The position numbers were made by a program, and so were the translations under genes. Below, in pieces: positions 22,618-33,870 of a DNA stretch of 64,000 nt. Position 1 is the stretch's first letter. Every line of letters begins with the position of its first letter. Source of the DNA: Delphinus delphis (lineage: Eukaryota > Chordata > Mammalia > Artiodactyla > Delphinidae); the NCBI RefSeq assembly GCF_949987515.2, contig NC_082702.1, positions 51,553,600 to 51,617,599 on the forward strand, given 5' to 3'. The notes beneath the pieces were generated by a model, which made no database searches, was not told the DNA's origin, and saw nothing but the letters and a program-made list of their open reading frames with translations.

Positions 22618-22860
22618 GGTATAGTAGGAACTGCCATTCAGTGAGCTGACTTCACACCAGAGTGCTCTGTGAATTCTCTATGGACTCTGTACTAACTCAC
22701 CCCCATGCAACTCCAGGAGGTAGGAGATAATATTAGCCCCCTTTTACAGATGAGGGAAGCAAGGCTCAAAGAAGTTAAAGTAACTGACAAAGACACGAAG
22801 CTGGTAAGTGGCTGACCTAGAACACAAACCTGGATTTTGACTTAGGGCACTTTTGAGTAT
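22618..22860 (-). repeat. MIR, minus strand
   Basis: It shows 'ctccaggaggtaggagata', 'ttttacagatgagggaagc', 'aggctcaaagaagttaaag' and 'aagctggtaagtggctgac', then 'aacacaaacctggatttt'. This is a reversed MIR in good order. Confidence 0.88.
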
Positions 22861-23144
22861 ACCACATCACAGTTAATTTTTTTCAGTGAATGACATGGTG
22901 CATGTCAGAATGAAAATTTCTTCAGGTTCTACCAAACATGGACCAAACACCAGTAACTAGTCCTCCAGGAGACACATTCGCATTTCCAAACTCACAGCAG
23001 TAACGAGATCCCCCAACAACTATTGAGGTGACTATCGGGGCTCCTGAGAAGGAAAGGTGCTTTAAATAAACCTCCAAGCTAATGAGCTGGGATTTGATCT
23101 CAGGCCTTCTAAGACCAAATTAGGTCTTAACACTGAGGTACCGC

Positions 23145-23400
23145 TGAGTATATCCTTTCATGCCTTTATTCAAACTACAAATGGTTCCTGTGCTGGACAA
23201 GGGGGCGACAATGACAAACAGCATTCCACATGTCCATGGAGCTTACAAACTAATAGGGGATATAGACATAAACAAGCACATAGAAAATCACTTATTTACG
23301 GTTGTCAGCTCTCAGGAGCCCGAGAGAAGGAAACGATGGACAGCTCTATTTTGAATGCGGGTTCGGGGAGGTCAGCCTGAAAGGACAGGTGAGTTAAGCA
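23145..23400 (-). repeat. L2 LINE 3' end, minus strand
   Basis: It has 'catgcctttattcaaactac', 'gtgctggacaagggggcgac', 'atggagcttacaaactaatag', 'agacataaacaagcacat' and 'gaggtcagcctgaaagg'. This matches a reversed L2 end with the usual 'catggagcttacattctag' landmark. Confidence 0.7.
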
Positions 23401-24645
23401 TCTCAGGGGACTCCTTGGCCGCCAAGGTTCCTGGGAGTTAGTGAGGCACAATGTTGCTGCAGGAGGTTGTTGAAAAGAAAGGATGAATCAGGAAGGAGAT
23501 AGACATTCTTGGTTCCCAGTTTGGCCAGGAACTTGCGCTGGAACCTGGGACACTGCAGGTGGTGGCTGCTGAACCAGCCATTCTGTGTGTCCCACTCAGC
23601 TGCTTCTTGGACAAGAGAAAGAACCCCCTCCAAGATAACTATGGCAGAGCACAGATCTGGGCACCCCAGCCTTGGCTTTTATTCTGTCCCCTGTGCATTA
23701 GGTAAATACATTCACTGCCAGATTTTCCCAGTACGTCAGACAGAAGCTGTCATCTGAGGCAACAGGTAAACTGAAAACAGGTAGAGACCCATAGAACTTA
23801 AAAATCGACCCAAACAATAGCATTTTTACTGGAGTCCATGGATTACTGAAGCCCTAAGAAACACTCTCCTAGAAAAAAACTAATTTTAGAAATACTTTGT
23901 TCTCTATCCCAAGATGGGAGGCTTATAACAGGAGGCCTCTGCAGCTTTCCCTTCTTCAGAGCTGGTTGGGCCACATAACCAGATTTCAGCATTTTCTATT
24001 TCACAACTAGAAAGCAAGTATTTGAGAAGAGAGGTGGTCATAGACCCAAGTAAATTTGACTGATAAATCATTGAAGCGTAAGAAACCCCAAATGTCAACC
24101 TTTTCCGGTTTCCTCAATGGATATGCCCTAGATTTATTTGAACAGTCTCGCTTTCTTACAATATAAATTAATATACAAAATGTATAGGTATATATAATTT
24201 TTAATTGAATTAATGAGGGAAATTTGCCCTTTTGTCCATGCTGACGTAAGCAGTACTGGACTTTCTATACAGCCATGCACAACTAGAAAATGAGAGAGGA
24301 TATATGAAATGGCTGGTTTCAGACGCTGAACAACAATCATCACAGGACTTTAAACCTTGTGAGAGACAAGAAATAAATGAGGTAAAGCACTACGATTACC
24401 CTAGGCTTTCTGCCTGGAGGCACCTTCTGGACTACGGCACAGGACAAGGAAACTGTTACAAAGTGTGGCGGTATCACTGAGTTGAGGAAACAGAGACAGA
24501 GCTCAGGAAGGTGGGGAATTTTCAAGGCGAAGCATAGGAGGGTACTCATGACCAGGACATCTTGCCTTTTTAAGCTTCCGGTGCTTCATCTCTAGAATGT
24601 GAATGTTTATGTTTAATCCACATTGAAAGAGTTGAAAGACATCGG
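23401..24645. other. No recognised feature
   Basis: About 1.2 kb of unique-looking DNA. The frames of 60-82 codons on both strands have no recognisable product. Confidence 0.4.
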
Positions 24646-24647
24646 TG

Positions 24648-24782
24648 ACAGCGATCATTTACTGAAAATTTATGATGTACCAGGTATTGTCCAAAACCTT
24701 TATGTTTAATTTTCACAAAACCCCCTAAGGTAGGTGTTATCACTGCCTCCTGTGACAGCTGAAGACCCAGAGAGGAGTGATG
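24648..24782 (-). repeat. MIR fragment, minus strand
   Basis: It has 'tgatgtaccaggtattgtcc', 'aattttcacaaaacccc', 'taaggtaggtgttatcactg' and 'gaagacccagagaggag', which is the reversed MIR core. Confidence 0.8.
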
Positions 24783-25248
24783 TGCTAGGCAGCCTCTAAG
24801 ATGGCACCCATGACCCTGCTTCCTGGTAGTCACTCTTGTGGCATATTTCCCCTTGACTGTGGGCTGAACCTACTAGCACTTCTGAGATTAATTTATAAAA
24901 ACACAATTGCTTCCATCTTGGATGTCCATCTCATCTCACTCCCCTGGGCTGCCCCACAGACTCCCACGTGGCAGCCAATAGCCAAGGGGGAACTGAGACG
25001 CACATGCCCACAGCCCATGAGAAAAATGAATCCTTCCAACCACCACACGAGTGAACTTGGACGTGGATCTTCCCCCAGTTGAGCCTTCAGATGAGATCAC
25101 AGGCCTGGCTGACAGCTGAAACAGGGGACTCAGCTAAGCTGTGCTCAGATTCCTGACACACAGAAACTGTGAGATAACTCATGTTTGTTCTGTTAGTCAC
25201 TAAGTTTGGGGGTATTTTGTTATGCAGCAATAGAGAGCTACGACTTCA
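24783..25248 (+). mobile_element. MLT1-like MaLR LTR, plus strand
   Basis: It begins near 'tgctaggcagcctctaag' and shows 'cccttgactgtgggctgaac', 'aaccaccacacgagtgaac', 'gttgagccttcagatgag', 'acacagaaactgtgagataa' and 'ttttgttatgcagcaatag'. This is a long MLT1-group LTR in full order, about 465 bp. The transcription-related AATAAA is degraded ('gataact'). No internal MaLR sequence is attached. Confidence 0.75.
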
Positions 25249-25665
25249 AACGTTACTTAATGTTAAGTAACTTTCCCAAAGCCACAGTAGTATAAGTAAA
25301 CTAATATAAAATAGCAACGAATACAAATTAGGCCCTCAGTAAAGGGTAACGATTGTGAGGAGGAGAAGGAGGATGACAATTGGTGATCTAAGTAAATAAG
25401 ACAAAAAATACTGTGTCAAAACTATGGCCAAAAGGGCTTTCTGGATGAACTTTCCAAAATGCATCCTTCTTCTTAAGAAAAAGGAAGAAAGTCAAAGTCT
25501 GCTTTCTCCACCTTCCTCTGGATGCAGAGAAGTTCAGCACAAAGAAGCACATGCCTACTCCTACCAGACAGGCTGGAACTGCCTAACAGTGTCCACATCT
25601 CACCAGAGAGGGTCCTGGTGCTGGGATGAAGTAAATATGCACACCAGAGGGAATCTAAACTCCAA
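25249..25665. other. No recognised feature
   Basis: Unique-looking DNA with one 85-codon chance frame. Confidence 0.4.
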
Positions 25666-25669
25666 CCGC

Positions 25670-26015
25670 TGGGCTTTTTAAAAGCTCGTATTTGTATATT
25701 TGATGTGCAACCTAATTAGACCAGAGCATCTTTAATTAAGTGTGTCAGCCCCAGTGGAAGCCGCAGAGTTCAATGCTAATAAAGCTGATAAAGGTTTTTG
25801 TTTCCCAGACTTCTTTTATTTAATGCCTCAACCATGTTAAGCCAATCTGTAACATATGGGCATTTCTCCCACTATGGATTTATCATTTGGGTGTTTCTTT
25901 CTGTGAATTAACGCAATCAAACTCCTGCCAGTGTTAATTATTTTTCTCCAAGAAGCAAATCCCAGAATTTAGCAATAACCAGCTGCGATTTACTGCTGGC
26001 AGTGCGGCGGAAATG
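25670..26015. promoter_or_regulatory. Candidate conserved non-coding element
   Basis: A repeat-free block with many TTAAT/TAATTA cores ('caacctaattagacc', 'ctttaattaagtg', 'agtgttaattattt') and long runs without CpG until the GC-richer right edge. It resembles deeply conserved developmental enhancers in style only. Function and conservation are inferred, not shown. Confidence 0.3.
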
Positions 26016-26308
26016 ATGGACTCGCGCTGTCTGCCACCGCCACAGGCAGATAGGCTTCTGTGCTCCAGGGCTGACCTTGGCTTTCAGTGCTTCCAGACAC
26101 AGGCAACATTCTTGGCACTTGCCAGCCTCACCACCCCCCTAGGAGCATAAATCTTGTGGTTTGCAATAAGCTGCCCTTGTAGAAGTTTTGCTGGTCACTA
26201 GAAGACTACCTGCCTAGCAGACCCTCGCAGGCGGTGGACTGCATGTACCGTCTGCCAGGACTCCTCTGTCAGGTCTCGCTAACAGAACAAAACTCCCCAA
26301 GACAAAAG
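26016..26308. other. No recognised feature
   Basis: GC-richer unique-looking DNA continuing from the block on its left. Confidence 0.4.
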
Positions 26309-26309
26309 C

Positions 26310-26685
26310 CCTGACCTGTGCACCTTTCTAGTGCTCTTCCCTGTAGCTGGAATGCTTTTCCCCACATTGGCCCATAACTAGTAATCATTCATCCTCCAGG
26401 TGTTGGCTTAAATGCCACTTCTCTCTGTCCACTCCATTTAACAGAGTTCTCAGCCACAATGAAATCCTCTCTCAGCTTCCTACTGCATTCAAAGCCCTAA
26501 GCATAGGATCACAATTACCTACTTTACTTATTCATTTGTTTACTTATTTATCATGTGCCCCCCTCCCATAGAATATTAGCTCCTCAAGATGAGGCCATGC
26601 AGCCTTATTCAGGGCTATAGCCCCAGCTCCCAGCACATCATGGGAGATAGAGTAGGTGCTTAGCCAATAGTCAAGTCATGAAAAG
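26310..26685 (+). repeat. L2 LINE 3' end, plus strand
   Basis: The order 'tggaatgcttttccccac', 'ccaggtgttggcttaaatgcc', 'gtgcccccctcccatagaat', 'attagctcctcaagatgagg', 'cagggctatagccccagc' and 'agagtaggtgcttagccaat' is the forward L2 3' end. Confidence 0.88.
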
Positions 26686-26867
26686 ATAATGAAATCTCAG
26701 AGGGATGGCTGGGTGTCTTTTCTACCCAAGTCCTGATCTGTATCAGAAATACTACAGATTCCAAATAACTTCCAAGAGGATTTTTTTGATGATTGATTGG
26801 GAGAGTCACCCTGCTGCCCATAATGAGACAAAAGAAAGGTCAATAATAAGACAGAATAGGTAGCCAT

Positions 26868-27070
26868 ACTTGGCTAAATGGTGAAGTGGATCAGAATTTA
26901 GAATGAGCAAATTGGGATTTGATTCTGGCTGTGTGGCCTCAAGTAAGTCATTTACCCTCTCTGAATTTCTGTTTCCTTATTTAAAGAATGAACCCAACCA
27001 TCACCAAAGAGGTGTGAAAGAGTAATTGGAACATGTAATCGTTCAACAAATGTTCTTTGAATCTGAATTA
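26868..27070 (+). repeat. MIR, plus strand
   Basis: It has 'caaattgggatttgattctg', 'gctgtgtggcctcaagtaag' and 'tcatttaccctctctgaattt', and then 'ctgtttccttatttaaagaa'. This is a forward MIR. Confidence 0.88.
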
Positions 27071-27430
27071 GAGGAATATCAATCACAGGAGAGGAAAGGG
27101 TGTTGTCCTTGAAGATATCCAGATTTAATAGTAAATAAACACCCAATTGAATTATTAAATTTGTGGTGTAGGCCCATGTGATTTTATGAAACGTGGAGAG
27201 TCCACAGACCCATCCTCAACCCGCTGAAGTTACTTCACCATAGCTTCAGGTGATGTTGCATAAAGAAAGTTCCTAGTTCCTGAATATCTACTTAGAAAAG
27301 GAAATGAAAACTAGACTTCCTTCAGATTTCCCTTAACTCTTTTACTCATTCCAGCATTGCTAAACTTCTCCCCTCAAGGCCATCATTTCCATATCTGTAA
27401 GGCTTACCATATCTGATTAAAGCAAACCCC
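27071..27430. other. No recognised feature
   Basis: Unique-looking DNA. No repeat family, RNA gene or ORF of interest. Confidence 0.4.
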
Positions 27431-27434
27431 AGGT

Positions 27435-27640
27435 CCCCTTAAAACAGACACCTAGAAATGTGGAGAAGAACTAGAGGAAAGGCACAAAGGCGATTCTAGG
27501 GACCGTGGGTATCTGATCAGGGTTTGCTATCCTTGTTAATGATGAAAATCTTTATCTCATGGGCAGGGGGACAACATGGAAAGCTTTTTAAATCAGTAAG
27601 TGGCATGATCAGATTGACATTATAAAAAATATTTTCTGAG
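27435..27640 (-). repeat. Possible L2-type fragment, minus strand
   Basis: The segment 'acatggaaagctttttaaatc', 'agtaagtggcatgatcagatt' parallels the L2 landmark 'ggagtgacatgatctgatt'. It is weak and short. Confidence 0.4.
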
Positions 27641-27814
27641 CTCATCAGAACCAGGAAACATCCATCTCAGTTTTCTGTCTTAGGAACAGAAGTTCCAAAT
27701 GTTAGGGATCATAATGTTTTTCACCATGAACTTTCCTATGCTGAGAAAAGAGGGACGATGAGATGCATGCTGGGCAGGGTTTAATCTCTGTCTGATGAAG
27801 TTAAAGTGTTACTC

Positions 27815-28065
27815 AGGAACTTGCCCTCCCTGAACAAAATCGTTAATAAGAACACTCATGCGTTCATCTGAACACATGATAGATAAACCTTTTTATAATG
27901 GGCTCAGACACCAGCTCTGAAGATCTTACAAGCGTTATCATGATCCTTCCAGAGGCTGCCAATTTCCAAATTAAGCCTGATTAACAGCCAGCAGACAGCA
28001 TTTAATATCCAGCCCAAACCCATAATGAGGTTGACCTCATTACACTTACCCCAAACTGGGAAGAG
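27815..28065. promoter_or_regulatory. Candidate conserved element with a nuclear-receptor-like palindrome
   Basis: A repeat-free segment. At 28023-28042 it holds arms TAATGAGGT and ACCTCATTA around a central TG. The right half reads TGACCTCA, the complement of TGAGGTCA, a nuclear receptor half-site form. The palindrome is seen directly; regulation is inference. Confidence 0.35.
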
Positions 28066-29258
28066 GAACCAAATGCTCTCTGAGAGCAGACAAACTGAGA
28101 GTGAATAAGAAAGAGTGAATATATTCTCATTTCTGTATTAGATTCCAGATGTAAGGAAAGTTGATCTTATGACCTTTCACTCTCCAAGGAGCTTCCTCAC
28201 ATTGTTTTTACTTTACCCCCAGCTTTGAAATCTCTAAACTCAAGAGAAGTGACATTTACTAAGCACTATGTACATGTCAAAACCTCAGCAGAGCTTCATG
28301 GTGGCAGTGAATCATTGAAGAATTTTAGAAATATATATATATATATATATAATCCATATAATAAATATGTTATGTACAGTGTACACATACAATGGCTTCT
28401 GCTCTTAAAGCACACATTCTATTGCAGGAGCCAGTCTGATGAACACAACTAGTGGAAGATTCTTAGAACAAGAAATAAACTGCTCCATGGAAACATCAGA
28501 TACATCTAGAAAGGACGTGTGATCAGGGCATTGGGAAAGGGGTCCTTCGAAAACCTAAAAGGCCTCTTTGGACTGAAATTGATCAGTCCCATGAGGCTGG
28601 TCATAGGTCCAAGGACTTGTGTGATGCCTAGAAAAGGTGTCATGTGGGGTGGAATTCACCCTGAAGTCATAAATGTACTCTGAGAACAAAGTTGAGGAAA
28701 GGAAGCTGAGAGAGCTGCTGCTTGTGGCAACCTTCAGTTACTTGAGGTCCCATTCTGAGATCCTAGGGAGAGACACGGTGGGTACATAAAGGGACCTAGT
28801 TAAACCAAAGAGCTAAGGTTGCTGTAAGAACTCAGAAAGCCAACCAGCCCGGCTTTGGGGCTTAGTAACTGCGGGCACCTGAGGAGTGTGATTCCCAGTG
28901 AAAGCAAAACAGGCAAGAGGCTACCGACACAGTGACTGGAAGGGCAGCTACCCCACCGTGAGCCGGGAGAAGGGATGTCACCCGGGGCTGTGGATGGAAA
29001 TGTTCTCAGAAACCACTTGATCCAGCTGAGAGTGGTTTGGGAATGACTTTCTGGAGCCTTTATCAGTGGATTCAGAAAATCACATTTCTCCAACTATGTC
29101 CTGTAAAACCAACAAAAATGGACACCAAGGGAATCGGGAGACCCTATCCTCATGCTTCCTCCCTGCCATGAATGAGCTGTGTGACCATGCGTGATTCAAG
29201 TCTCCTCTCTGAGCCTTTGCTTACCCATGTATTAGATGAAGGATGTGGAATGACAGAA
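28066..29258. other. Mostly no recognised feature; (AT)n at 28329-28352
   Basis: Unique-looking DNA. The only clear element is an AT dinucleotide run of about 11 units. The 97-codon minus frame at 28800-29093 has no recognisable domain. Confidence 0.45.
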
Positions 29259-29259
29259 A

Positions 29260-29321
29260 TGATAGTTTTATTACAACAGCATCTAATAAGCACCTAATAA
29301 GTTCCAAGCCCTGTACAGGGT

Positions 29322-29358
<37 letters not shown>

Positions 29359-29500
29359 AAACTATTTTCATATAATATATACTTCATAAATAACCCCATG
29401 AGGTATGAATGTGTCCTTATTATCAGAAGGGTTAATTATCTTTCTCTAGGTTGCAAACCTGTAAGAGGTATTGGTGGGACTCAAAGCAAGGGCATCCCAC
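29260..29500 (-). repeat. MIR, minus strand, with internal (TA)n
   Basis: The left part is 'agcatctaataagcacctaat' and 'ccaagccctgtacaggg'. The right part is 'ccccatgaggtatgaatg', 'cttattatcagaaggg' and 'aaacctgtaagaggtattgg'. A TA run of about 15 units (29327-29356) separates them, so the microsatellite grew inside the MIR. Confidence 0.75.
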
Positions 29501-30200
29501 CAAAGGCAATACCCTACAACCTTCAAACCATACAAGATTACCATGAAGACCAGTAAATAAATAAAAATTTAAAATCATGTGTACAAAACCCTGATGCACT
29601 CTAAAAATTCAGGAATATTATTACTTTTTTAAATAATGGAAAAGTAAACAGAGCTATTGTATCGCAATTTTATATAACATTGGGCTGTTTTTCTTCCTTC
29701 TCCTAGCATCTTCCATTCTGCATTCTGGCAATATTTATCCAATGTTCAAAGTTCAAATAGAAAGATCCATCCACTTCTCAAATGCACTTGTGATTATTTT
29801 TCTATTATTCCATATGCTGTGCTCGCATAAAGACATCTTCAATACATCTTTTCCTGGCATCTGTGTCCTGGTTCAGCTTCTCCCCACACCCTGTCTTTTC
29901 TGAACCTTATAATGAAACCAAAGGTTAAATGTTTGTAGACTCACTCAATACCCACAATGTTAAAACAATTGGATGGGAAATAATCTCATCTCAACATTGC
30001 TGGGGGAGATGTGCTAGACGCCCATTTGAGTTAATGGGAGTTATAGCCAAAATCAAGGTGAAGGCTCTGCTCCCAAGGGCACAAAGGCAAAGAGAAGAAC
30101 AGGGAAAGTTTAAATTGGAAAAACTCTGCAGCTGCATAAAGGACTCTAGGAATCGAGTTCTAGACTTTGTGAAAATCACGTATCTTTGAGATCTGGCCTC
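29501..30200. other. No recognised feature
   Basis: Unique-looking, AT-rich at left. The opposed 86- and 62-codon frames at 29929-30189 are not recognisable. Confidence 0.4.
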
Positions 30201-30204
30201 TAGT

Positions 30205-30415
30205 CCTGCACTGAGACAGAAGTGGGACTAGCTCTTCCATTTAGTAGCTGTATAACCTTGAGAAAGTGATGAACCTCAATTAGACCTCAGTTTACTCATC
30301 TTTTAGAAAGAGTATAACAGAGGTTTATAGCTCATCTAGTTGTGGTGGATTATATGGGAGGCTAAGTGATATTACGCATACAGAATGCATTATACAAAAT
30401 AAATAAAAGTGACCT
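30205..30415 (+). repeat. MIR, plus strand
   Basis: It has 'ccatttagtagctgtataac', 'cttgagaaagtgatgaacc' and 'cagtttactcatcttttag', the forward MIR core. Confidence 0.8.
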
Positions 30416-30589
30416 GGGGCTATCAGTATTATTATTTGCATTATCATCGTCTTCACAATTAACAACAACTTCATCACTTTTGCAGAATGGAGAATGTATT
30501 AGATACTTTTTTCTCAAGTCAAATGGTTTCCAAGAGCAAACTGCTAGGACCACGATGACCCCACCTAGATCAGACCCCACAGACTGTCA

Positions 30590-30745
30590 CAGAGTGAGTA
30601 CTCTATCCTCTTACACACAGTCTCAGTTCCTCCTCCCAAACGCTCTGAAACACAGACATCATTTCCATTTCACAGCTGGTAGAAACAGAGGCTCAGAGAA
30701 GGTAAGCTGTGTTAAAGAGGACATTTGTCTTGCCTGATAAACAAG
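30590..30745 (-). repeat. MIR fragment, minus strand
   Basis: It shows 'catcatttccatttcacag', 'gtagaaacagaggctcag' and 'agaaggtaagctgtgtt', a reversed MIR body. Confidence 0.6.
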
Positions 30746-31885
30746 GGTCAAGGTCAAGATTTTTACAAACTTTTACCCAGGCTAAATCCATGACCACGTA
30801 ACCACGTCTTCCCTACACTTTTCCATTTGTCCCTGCACCATCACTATAATCCACACATTTGATCACAGTGTCGATCATAAATATGGAGGCATGACCCTAC
30901 AAATGTGGATTTTACACTCAGTCGGTTCAGGAGTCATGTGTCCCTTGGGCTTTCATATGGGATACTGAGGGCCCTTGATAGGTACGAGCCAACCATCATT
31001 TGAGACTCCCAGCTGAATCAACACCTCCTGAGTAGCACCAAAGACATTCCTCTGAACCACAAATTCAGCATCAACACTTAAGATCCAAAGAAAAACCATA
31101 GGGAAGGAAAAAAGTTCCATCTCTTTTAAAAGACACCCCAATCACAACAGGAAAATATAAGATAAATTCTAAGATGACCAAGGACACCCAGATATATCTG
31201 AAAATGGGGAGGTAGCTATGAAAGCGAGGTACTGGGGAAACCTGGGGAAAAGACACAGATATATGCAGCATTGAAATGCACACTGACCTCAGACCCTACT
31301 TGTTAGGCAGGATCCCTAGGAAGTTTCACTCTAATTCTGTTTAAATGTCCCCTTTCTATGCTTCCTTGGGACAAAACACTCAAGACTTAAGGGCAGACCT
31401 CGTAGAGTGCCATGGACAGTTGACCCTTGGTCCCTTTGTGGGTCTCCCATGGGGATTCCTCATTAGGGGAGAATTCCTCATCTCTGGGGCATCAGATGTA
31501 AGAGGGAAGCAGATAGTAAGCTCTGGAGTTTAAAATAAAAATAATAAAAATGTCCAAACAACCATAAGAACACAACCTAGCAGGCTCAGGGCCTGTGGAT
31601 AATCAAATGACAGACATCATTTGGACAGGAGGGGCTAGACACCCACAGTCCAGGACAGCTTCCCTCCCTCCTCTGTCACCTGCCTCCCTCTCTCACCACC
31701 ATTGTTCATGGATGGGTTGTCTCTGGTTTGAAACATCACCCAAGATACACAACATTTCACTGGAGTTGAATTTGGGTAAATAGAAACCTCAGTTATAAAT
31801 GAAGAGCCAAATTACATCAAAAATGGGATTTTGGACCCTTGGGGTCAGAGACATTCTCTTCCCATGTCAGTTTGAGTCTTAGATT
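30746..31885. other. No recognised feature
   Basis: About 1.1 kb of unique-looking DNA with 60-70-codon chance frames on both strands. Confidence 0.4.
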
Positions 31886-31887
31886 TC

Positions 31888-32110
31888 AGATCTGTGTTCT
31901 GAGTAAAGTACCATTCATACATTAACTCATTTCATCCTTACTACAACACTTTGGGGCGGGTATTACCATTTCCAGCACACAGGTGCGGAACCTGAGACAA
32001 CGGGAGTTAAATGAAAGAACTCAAGGCCAGACATTGCTTAAATAGCAGAGCTGGGATTCAAATCCAGGTCTCCTAATTTCAAATCCAAGGCTCTTTGCGC
32101 TACCCATTAC
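31888..32110 (-). repeat. MIR, minus strand
   Basis: The order 'acattaactcatttcatcc', 'gggcgggtattaccatttcc', 'aggtgcggaacctgagac', 'agcagagctgggattcaaatc' and 'caaggctctttgcgc' is a long, clear reversed MIR. Confidence 0.9.
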
Positions 32111-32475
32111 ATTTCTGCCATATTTTACCGCCAAGATATGTCCTGTCCCAAACACTAGGACAAGCTCTCATTTTCATATGGCATGACAGGCTTCACTTTG
32201 CTTTATCTCAGTTTCTCTTGCTTCCCCTCTTTTATTCCCAGAAACATTCAACCTAAAAATGAAGGTGACCTCCCCTTAAATTCTCTAGTGGAAGAAAAAG
32301 AAACAGTTTTCTGTTGCTTTCTTGGATTCACTGATAAGAGTGGAGACACAGCACAGCCTCGGATCTCAGCAGCTATTGTCCTCTCTGTATGTTTTATTCT
32401 TTCACATACACCTTAATTTGCCTGGGAGAGAAACAGATATCTGATATGACAAGTGTATGTTTTTTTTTTTTTTTC
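32111..32475. other. No recognised feature; T tract at its right end
   Basis: Unique-looking DNA with a 77-codon chance frame, ending in a run of about 15 T at 32460-32474. Confidence 0.4.
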
Positions 32476-32479
32476 CTGG

Positions 32480-32925
32480 AGATCTGACTGTTCATTTTTT
32501 CCCTTGGAAGGGCCAGAGTGTCTTTCAAAAGTTTCAGCCCTGGGTTTTTGAGAAACTTATCCGTGTGGCATGTCTGTCACTTTTCACAGTCCTCAAGCGA
32601 GTCCTGGCAATTTTCACATAATGGCATTTGTTGACAGGTTGTTAGGGCTGACAGTGAATATGTTTGAAAAACTGTCAAGCTGGTGAAAAAAAAAATTAAA
32701 GAGGGAGCCTCCTTACATTTGAAACAGCATGTTAAACTATAAGTACGTCCTCAAAATGCAGAGACCTCCACTTCTCATCAAGTTACATGCTCAACAGTGA
32801 CAGCCTGAGAAGGTAGAATCCCTAAAAATTAATGTCATCTTGTCACTTCAAAGGTCATACGGCACATTACCACTAAACTCTATTTATCTGCATAAAACTG
32901 AGTTTGCCTTTAATGCTGAATAACA
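32480..32925. promoter_or_regulatory. Candidate conserved non-coding element
   Basis: A repeat-free block with even composition. It has a nuclear-receptor-like 'tcaaaggtcatac' (32850-32862), GATA-like 'ttatctgcataa' and 'tgacaggttgttagggctgacag' type TGACAG motifs (TALE homeodomain-like). The assessment is by composition and motifs only. Confidence 0.3.
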
Positions 32926-33590
32926 GGTGAAGGGAGAGAGGATGATCTGCGGACGCAGTCAGGGTGAAGCAAGGTGTTTAATTGGGCAGGCACAACTGCC
33001 CAGGGAAGTTGGCAGGGAGCCCTGAGAAGCAGCCTTGCAATGCTAGTCACTTGGGCCACCCCTGTGGTTGATCTTGAATCAACATATTCTGAAGGAATGA
33101 GTTAACTGATGAGCAGTGACTGAGGCAATGAATGGACAGAGTGGCAGTGGCAGTTACCCACCAGGTTGACAAGAGAAAACCCACCATGTCCTGAAGGGTT
33201 CCATTTACTGGGCACATCAGAAGTCCAGAAAAAGACCAAGAGCCAAGTACCTGGCATTTTTCCATGGCCATTAAGATGTGGTAATGACCAAATATGACTG
33301 TCAGATGCCCACTGGGGGTCATTATGTGCACAGCCCTCATCTAGACACCATGTAAGAATGGGAGACATGTTAAGAGTGTGTGCTTACCCTGGAAGCCTGC
33401 AACCTGGCCAGGAACCCAAGACAAGCACCTGAACCATGAAATCGCAACATGACAGGATAATGAAACTTGTACAAATTGAGAGAAGTGATGGTGTAGATGT
33501 CAAGGCTGCCTTCTCTTGGCTTGTTCAACTCCTGCTTGCTGAGCTCCACTTACCTACAGATTTATCCCTGAACTTCTGCGGAGAAAATCC
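32926..33590. other. No recognised feature
   Basis: Unique-looking DNA. Opposed and overlapping minus frames of 97 and 88 codons at 33047-33368 could not be linked to any family. I looked for retroviral or LINE motifs and saw none. Confidence 0.4.
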
Positions 33591-33596
33591 TGGCAT

Positions 33597-33647
33597 CAAT
33601 CTCATCAGTTCTCCGGGTATGAAATTCCCGAAGAACTGATGAGATTG
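33597..33647. other. Near-perfect 51-nt hairpin
   Basis: The left arm CAATCTCATCAGTTCT (33597-33612) and right arm AGAACTGATGAGATTG (33632-33647) pair perfectly over 16 bp. After one C/A mismatch the stem continues with CGGG (33614-33617) against CCCG (33627-33630). The loop is 9 nt (33618-33626). Twenty of 21 stem positions pair. No transposon family was recognised around it. It is shorter than a usual pre-miRNA, so no RNA class is assigned. Confidence 0.9.
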
Positions 33648-33659
33648 TATTTAGCCTGA

Positions 33660-33870
33660 TGACTGTCAGCTGTGGCCGTCACCAGGTACACCTAAAAATC
33701 AGCTATTCCTTACTTATTTAATAGTCTATGTCCATGGGTGACTTACAGCCCTCTGAAATTCAACTTCCTCATATGAAAGATGAACTAAGGTTATCTTTAT
33801 TGTTGAGCTGCCTTGAATATCAAATTTGACATAACATTTGTATAAGCATCATGCCAAGTCCAGTAGATAC
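33660..33870 (+). repeat. MIR-like fragment, plus strand
   Basis: It has 'ttcaacttcctcatatgaaag', 'ttgttgagctgccttgaat' and 'agcatcatgccaagtcca', a diverged forward MIR. Confidence 0.5.

Noticed and set aside
33047..33368. Possible retroviral or LINE protein remnant in two overlapping minus frames
   Set aside because: No gag, pol, env or RT motif could be seen in either translation. Left as unrecognised.
33597..33647. Calling the hairpin a microRNA gene
   Set aside because: The stem is only 21 positions long with no lower stem for Drosha cleavage, and the arms do not extend beyond 33597 and 33647. There is no evidence of expression in sequence alone.
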